Shown here: piece by piece, positions 27,301 to 29,673 of the stretch
Layout: each line of letters starts with the position of its first letter
Position numbering within the stretch: the first letter of the stretch is position 1
Assembly: GCA_016946835.1 (NCBI GenBank)
Contig: JACVTC010000426.1
Location: 1 to 29,673, forward strand
Source of the DNA: Neocallimastix lanati (nom. inval.)
Lineage: Eukaryota; Neocallimastigomycota; Neocallimastigomycetes; Neocallimastigales; Neocallimastigaceae
Direction of reading: 5' to 3'
DNA: 29,673 nucleotides
Notes under the pieces: generated by a model
What the model saw: only the letters and a program-made list of their open reading frames with translations
What the model was told of the DNA's origin: nothing
The model's database searches: none
Translations under genes and position numbers: made by a program

Positions 27301-28325
27301 AGTTGGATTCTTCCACGACTTTTTCCAACTGTTTCATATTCACCAGGTAATTTATCAAAATACTGCTTAGTAACGATGCTTAGGTTACTACAAGAATCAA
27401 TTAAAAGTTTTCCTAGTACTCCGTCAACACTTGCATCAACCATTGCTAAGTCTTCTTCGGCTACCTCATTACTTTTACTTATGTAGCTATGATCATAGTT
27501 ATTCACTAATAAAGTTCGTGCTATTACATTGTCTACAGTTCCAATTATTTTAGATTTTTCTAACTTTAAACCTTGAGTTAATTGTGAACGAATTTTCGGA
27601 CATGCATTCAAGAGTTGACCTATCGTAATACTGGATTTAAGATTATTTAAATCATCCATAATATTGTAAGGTTCTTTATTATTCATCATTTTGATATTCC
27701 TTTTTACTAACTGAGTATTTTCATTATTAGTTTCTTTAGTTTTTGTTGAAATTAATTTTTCCAAAGTATTAGTTTTATTTTGTTGATTATCTTTATTCAT
27801 TTCTATATCTTCTATTTCCTTATCGATTACAAGTATATCTTTCAGATTCAACTTTTTTCTTTCCTTTTGATGAATAATTGTTGTTTTCTTCTTTACTTTC
27901 TCTTACTCTTGTTATATTTCTTAATTCCTTTTCTTTTTGTTTTTCTTTGTTAATATTTGGTTGAGTTAAAATTGAAGGAAGTATTTGATTTTTATAAACT
28001 TTATTTGGTTTATTATGTAGCTCATTTTCTTTCTTCTTTCTTAAAGCAGGAGTTGCGAAAGGACGTGGATTATCTTTTAAACTTTTATGTACTTTCTTGG
28101 AATTATTTTCTTCCTTTTCGCTGTTATTATCATTCATTTTTCTTTTTATAGATTTATAATGATATCATCCTCACTTTCAGTTGTGTCACTAAAATCAGAT
28201 TCTTCAGATTCTTTATTAAAGGAATTATTATCAATTGGGGTATTCTTGGTAAAAGTATTATTTTGTAAATTATTTAATGAAGCTATTGTTTTGTCATTGG
28301 GAGTGCTTCTGCTCCCATTTAGAAG
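24325..28325 (-). pseudogene. pol: E4 pol, broken by several single-base frameshifts
   Basis: The protein is collinear with E2 Pol along its whole length but spread over all three minus frames. From the 5' side: linker (PSILTQPNIN), GQLLNACPKIRSQ motif, protease motif DSCS (27387-27398), RT with FIDD (within 25976-26509), RNase H end with ADALSR (25272-25766), integrase zinc finger (AHNIGHEG; CEKCQ), late integrase core (YHPESNGL) and GPF module (YYNGPFKIL, within 24325-24642). Breaks lie near 24940, 25130, 25300, 25775, 25860, 25980, 26575, 26777 and 27840, and look like one-base gains or losses. The remaining coding sequence is well conserved. Either recent decay or uncorrected indel errors could explain this. 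As given, no full enzyme can be made. Confidence 0.88.
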
Positions 28326-28331
28326 TTTAAA
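28279..28331 (-). promoter_or_regulatory. Frameshift signal of E4: slippery site and pseudoknot, intact
   Basis: UUUAAAC (28325-28331) in Gag phase, stop UAA at 28319-28321, 8-nt spacer, then GGGAG (28312-28316) with CUCCC (28299-28303) around an 8-nt loop, plus an extra U-A pair where E2 has A-U. Loop GAAGC pairs with GCUUC (28279-28283) 15 nt downstream. The spacer and linker sequences differ from E2 while the pairing elements are kept. Confidence 0.88.
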
Positions 28332-29220
28332 GACTTTTTGGAATATATTTCTTTTTTATTTTTTTCCATAATCTTATTTAATTGAGGGCAATAGTATGAG
28401 TAATGACCTTCTTCCTTACAGAAGAAACAAGTTTTAACAGATAAATTTCTCATTTTCTGGGTTGATTCTTCTATAATATCTTGAGGTTTCAGTTTATTAT
28501 TTGTTTGACTTGTTTGGAAAGTTTCGTTTCTTCTTTTAGGATAAAGTCTTGAAGTAGTACTGTTTTGATTATTTTGATTATGCTGGGAATTATTAACATT
28601 ATAGGTATTAATATTATTGTTCCTTACAGAAAGTCTATCTACTTTCTCGGCATTTTGAAAGCTTTCTCCATACTTATATCATCTTTAAGGGATAATTTCT
28701 TCCAGGCTTCATAATTATTTGAATAGAATCAATATAATCTAGTACACCAATGCGCTTTCTTCTCTTTTTATCAAGTTTAGTGTACAAAGTTCTATATCTT
28801 ACATTAAAGTCTTTAATCTTTTCGTTTCTTTTAATTCGCATTGCACGAAGTTCTTTAAGAAGTAAATTTTGGTCTTCTTTAATACCGTAAAAATTTCAAG
28901 ACTTGAAATAATTTTTTCAAGAGAAGGAAATTTATCATCATCAACATTTTCTTCTTCATCATCTTCTTCTTCATCTGATGAATCATCACTTTCATCATCA
29001 CTATCTTCTCCCAAATCTTCAATAACGCGTTGTACTTCACCAGAGCTGGTAAGTAAACAAGCATTAAATATTGTTTCCGGATCTGTGATACCTTGTATCT
29101 TGATCCAAGTTTTAATTCAGTAGCCCAGGACTTTATATCTAAATTGTCCTTGCTAAGCTTCACTATGTCTCGTAATTCTTTCTTTAATTCTTTAAAACTT
29201 AAAGTACTTTTAGTAGACAT
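28319..29220 (-). pseudogene. gag: E4 gag with frameshifts
   Basis: The ATG at 29218-29220 starts MSTKSTLSFKELKKELRD, similar to E2 Gag (FKELKKELKD). A capsid region, an acidic Asp/Glu/Ser run (about 28930-29010), a KRNEKIKDFN segment matching E2, and a CCHC knuckle (CFFCKEEGHYSYYC, near 28390-28430) can all be read, but in changing frames. Breaks lie near 28665, 28715, 28890 and 29105. Same comments as for E4 pol: decay or indel errors. Gag ends right after the slippery heptamer. Confidence 0.85.
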
Positions 29221-29673
29221 TTCGTTTTTAGTTAATAATTTTTTTTATTGTAAATTAACGAGGTTATTAAATACGAATAAATTTGAAAGTCCAACTTTAA
29301 AAATATAATTTAACAAGTAATTTAATATCGAATCAAATTTTAAAACAATATCTTAGTAATTTTTGAAAATAATAATTTTATTTGCTTTCTTTAGTAAGTA
29401 TAAGCTCGAAATCCTTATCGACAACTTAGTAGAAATTATAAAGCACGAGGTTCTTTTCGACTACTTTTTTAAGAATAATTTTAAGTTCGAAATCTTTATC
29501 GACAACTTAATAGAATAATTTAAGTTCGAAATCTTTATCGACAACTTAATAGAATATTTTTCAAGCTCGAAATCTTTATCGACCACTTGAATTTGTAATT
29601 TAGTATATTTTAGTAATAAATTTAGAAGCAAAGTTTTATTTATTATTTTCACCTTTCAAAAATTTTTCTTTTT
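29221..29673 (-). other. Visible part of the E4 leader
   Basis: AT-rich leader upstream of E4 gag, with no ORF beyond a low-complexity open frame. It contains the hairpin array at 29401-29590. PBS and 5' LTR are not reached. Confidence 0.6.
29401..29590 (-). repeat. Tandem array of five RNA hairpins in the E4 leader
   Basis: Units at 29401-29428, about 29439-29466, 29482-29509, 29521-29548 and 29561-29590. On the sense strand most read as outer stem (TAAGT/ACTTA or TCAAG/CTTGA), extra bases on the 5' side, inner stem TCGA/TCGA, and an 8-nt loop. The second unit is diverged (AAAG/CTTT, CGA/TCG). Outer stems change on both sides together. The layout resembles the E2 array although the sequence is unrelated. 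Confidence 0.75.

Larger units (their letters stand above)
16148..29673 (-). mobile_element. E4: frameshifted Ty3/gypsy element inserted in E2b gag, itself interrupted by E3
   Basis: Minus-strand element related to E2. The 3' LTR is split by E3 (16148-16164 and 23444-24306); then PPT (24307-24322), broken pol (24325-28325), gag (28319-29220) and a leader with a hairpin array running past the window edge. The 5' LTR and the second target-site copy are not in the window. Its LTR end (TGTAACG on the plus strand) interrupts E2b gag after ...CTTCG. Confidence 0.88.

Overview
This window is an extremely AT-rich eukaryotic locus built almost entirely of LTR retrotransposons of the Ty3/gypsy type (Metaviridae) inserted next to and inside one another. 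No host protein gene is recognisable. The AT-rich spacers, long homopolymers, Asn/Lys/Glu-rich proteins and a chromodomain integrase suggest a very AT-rich fungus. Anaerobic gut fungi (Neocallimastigomycota) are my best guess; Glomeromycotina, microsporidia or a dictyostelid are not excluded.

Layout, left to right. (1) 1-1361, plus strand: remnant E1 of a chromodomain Ty3/gypsy element. The start of its reverse transcriptase is fused in frame to the end of its integrase. (2) 1362-10360, minus strand: E2, a complete element with two ~0.83 kb LTRs, intact gag and pol and a 2.3 kb leader. (3) 10366-11414: solo LTR-X with a 4-bp target duplication. (4) 11415-12615: AT-rich spacer with a strong hairpin and a degenerate tRNA-like sequence. 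(5) 12616-16147, plus strand: E2b, a near-identical copy of E2 facing it head to head, cut off inside gag. (6) 16148 to the window end, minus strand: E4, a frameshifted relative of E2 that interrupts E2b gag. (7) 16165-23439, minus strand: E3, a complete young element with apparently identical LTRs and a TCAG target duplication, inserted inside the 3' LTR of E4. E2b, E4 and E3 form a three-level nest.

In E2, E3 and E4, Gag (capsid region plus CCHC knuckle) and Pol (protease, RT, RNase H, integrase) are in different frames, with Pol in the -1 frame and no ATG of its own at its 5' end. At each gag/pol overlap I find the same signal: an in-phase UUUAAAY slippery heptamer, an 8-nt spacer, a GGGAG/CUCCC stem closing an 8-nt loop, and a downstream segment that pairs with that loop. 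This is an H-type pseudoknot supported by sequence comparison: the loop pairing is GAAGC/GCUUC in E2 and E4 but UGCAAU/AUUGCA in E3. It is the clearest functional RNA signal in the window.

Other notable signals are tandem hairpin arrays with compensatory base changes in the leaders of E2/E2b and E4, long poly(A) tracts that always lie on the sense strand of the element carrying them, GC-richer structured islands in the E2 leader, and a non-canonical DSCS protease motif in E2 and E4. All names (E1, E2, E2b, E3, E4, LTR-X) are local labels.
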